A DNA stretch of 64,000 bases. It comes from Streptomyces sp. 1-11. GTDB lineage: Bacteria; Actinomycetota; Actinomycetes; Streptomycetales; Streptomycetaceae. Positions 63,540 through 64,000 of this stretch are shown piece by piece. The stretch is taken from positions 682,001 to 746,000 of the forward strand of contig NZ_BJTV01000001.1 of NCBI RefSeq assembly GCF_007176755.1, in the 5' to 3' direction. The first letter of the stretch is position 1. Every line of letters begins with the position of its first letter. The position numbers and the translations under genes are program-made. The notes beneath the pieces are model-generated. The model did no database searches. It was not told the DNA's origin and worked only from the letters and a program-made list of their open reading frames with translations.

Positions 63540-63633
63540 CGGAGAGGGCAGGATTCGAACCTGCGCGGGCCCCGAAGGACCCGACCTCAAGACATGCTCT
63601 CGGTCCCCGATGAGCCACTCCGGGCACCTCTCC
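63540..63633 (-). tRNA. Type-II tRNA-like gene, copy 2 (identical to copy 1)
   Basis: Identical in all 94 nt to the copy at 63299-63392, with the same non-canonical central region. The flank after the discriminator base differs (CAAGG here, CTCGC in copy 1), showing that only the unit itself is duplicated. The perfect identity of both copies implies a recent duplication or gene conversion. Confidence 0.55.
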
Positions 63634-63722
63634 CAGCTCCCGGCCCGGTCCCCCGCGCCGTTCACGAGTACAACCTTGCCAGCCGCCCCTGACGGCACGC
63701 TGACCCCCCCCCGCTGACAAGT

Positions 63723-63769
63723 GCCCGCACGCGCGCGTGGGCCTCGGCGGGAGCCACGTGCGCGTGCGG
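63723..63769 (-). terminator. Terminator of the MFS transporter gene
   Basis: A 12-bp GC-rich stem (gcccgcacgcgc / gcgcgtgcgggc), extended by gtgg/ccac with a 2-nt bulge, lies 14 bp past the transporter stop codon and upstream of the tRNA-like genes. Confidence 0.75.
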
Positions 63770-63782
63770 GCGCGGTGCGCTG

Positions 63783-64000
63783 TCAGGCGGAGAGCGCCTC
63801 GGCGGCCGGTGCGGACGCCCGTCCGGGCCGGCCGGCGGCCTCCTCGGTGTCCGGCGTCCGCCGCCGGCCCGGGACGAGCAGGGCGGCCAGCCCCGCGAGG
63901 GCGACCACCGCAGAGCCGGTGACGAGGGCGGGGCGCAGACCGTCCACGAAGTTCTGGGCGCTCGCGTAGCCGCCCTGGGCGGAGAAGATCGACGACATGA
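63783..64000 (-). CDS. MFS transporter, C-terminal fragment (cut by window edge)
   Basis: The visible ~72 residues show one last membrane helix (PALVTGSAVVALAGLAALLV) and a charged Arg/Ala-rich tail (GRRRTPDTEEAAGRPGRASA). The preceding QNFVDGLRPALVTG resembles the end of 14-helix drug:proton antiporters of the DHA2/EmrB type. The gene is partial because its 5' part lies beyond 64000, and substrates cannot be inferred. Confidence 0.6.
   Translation of the reverse strand, partial: MSSIFSAQGGYASAQNFVDGLRPALVTGSAVVALAGLAALLVPGRRRTPDTEEAAGRPGRASAPAAEALSA

Larger units (their letters stand above)
63298..63718. repeat. Tandem duplication of a ~170-bp unit carrying a tRNA-like gene
   Basis: Copy one starts at 63298 and copy two at 63539, 241 bp apart. 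They are identical over about 170 bp and then differ only in a C-tract (six versus nine C), before a common gctgaca. A 60-bp unique spacer lies between them. Each copy contains the 94-nt tRNA-like gene and about 75 bp of its upstream sequence. Confidence 0.9.

Overview
The window is chromosomal DNA from a Streptomyces-type actinomycete. The evidence is very high GC, many GTG starts plus one TTG start, a 1161-residue RpoB, a 282-residue NusG with an acidic N-terminus, zinc-type S14 and L36, and the gene order alr-nnr-acpS-glmS ... rpsI-rplM ... S10/spc/alpha clusters ... tuf-fusA-rpsG-rpsL-rpoC-rpoB-rplL-rplJ ... nusG-secE-tRNA-Trp ... murB. Most of it is core translation and transcription machinery, read mainly on the minus strand.

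Layout, left to right. 0.2-9.4 kb holds cell-wall and cofactor genes: alanine racemase, NAD(P)HX repair enzyme, AcpS, GlmS and GlmM on minus, with pantothenate kinase and a DUF389 membrane protein on plus. 9.5-13.2 kb holds rplM-rpsI, a single-span membrane protein, truA and rplQ. 13.3-29.1 kb is the alpha/spc/S10 ribosomal supercluster (rpoA to rpsJ), with infA, map, adk and secY embedded. 29.5-38.8 kb is an accessory interval between the S10 and str clusters. It carries a three-gene WXG-type cassette ending in a lipoprotein, a secreted intradiol dioxygenase, an AraC and a LysR regulator, a streptogrisin-C-like protease and a membrane-anchored protein. 38.9-43.5 kb is the str operon (rpsL-rpsG-fusA-tuf). 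43.5-46 kb holds a divergent pair of glycosyltransferases. 46-59.4 kb holds rpoC-rpoB, rplL-rplJ, a lipoprotein, rplA-rplK, nusG, secE and tRNA-Trp. 59.6-64 kb holds an aminotransferase, adenosine/adenine deaminase, MurB, two identical tRNA-like genes in tandem, and the 3' end of an MFS transporter.

The genes jointly make ribosomes, RNA polymerase, elongation factors and the Sec channel, with linked supply of cell-wall precursors (D-Ala, GlcN-6-P and GlcN-1-P, MurB step) and cofactors (CoA, ACP, NAD repair). Intergenic hairpins mark many operon joints: rpoB/rpoC, rplL/rpoB, the rplJ leader, rplO/secY, rpsQ/rplN and nusG/rplK. The rpsL and rpsJ leaders share a nearly identical hairpin motif.

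The least ordinary parts are: (1) two identical 94-nt type-II tRNA-like genes upstream of murB whose anticodon arm does not fold canonically; (2) the WXG/large protein/lipoprotein cassette upstream of the S10 operon; (3) the hairpin shared by the rpsJ and rpsL leaders; (4) an AraC regulator with a linker of about 230 residues that contains a 36-bp tandem repeat; (5) two unrelated secreted enzymes sharing one C-terminal carbohydrate-binding module; (6) a degenerate ~140-bp repeat array between alr and nnr.
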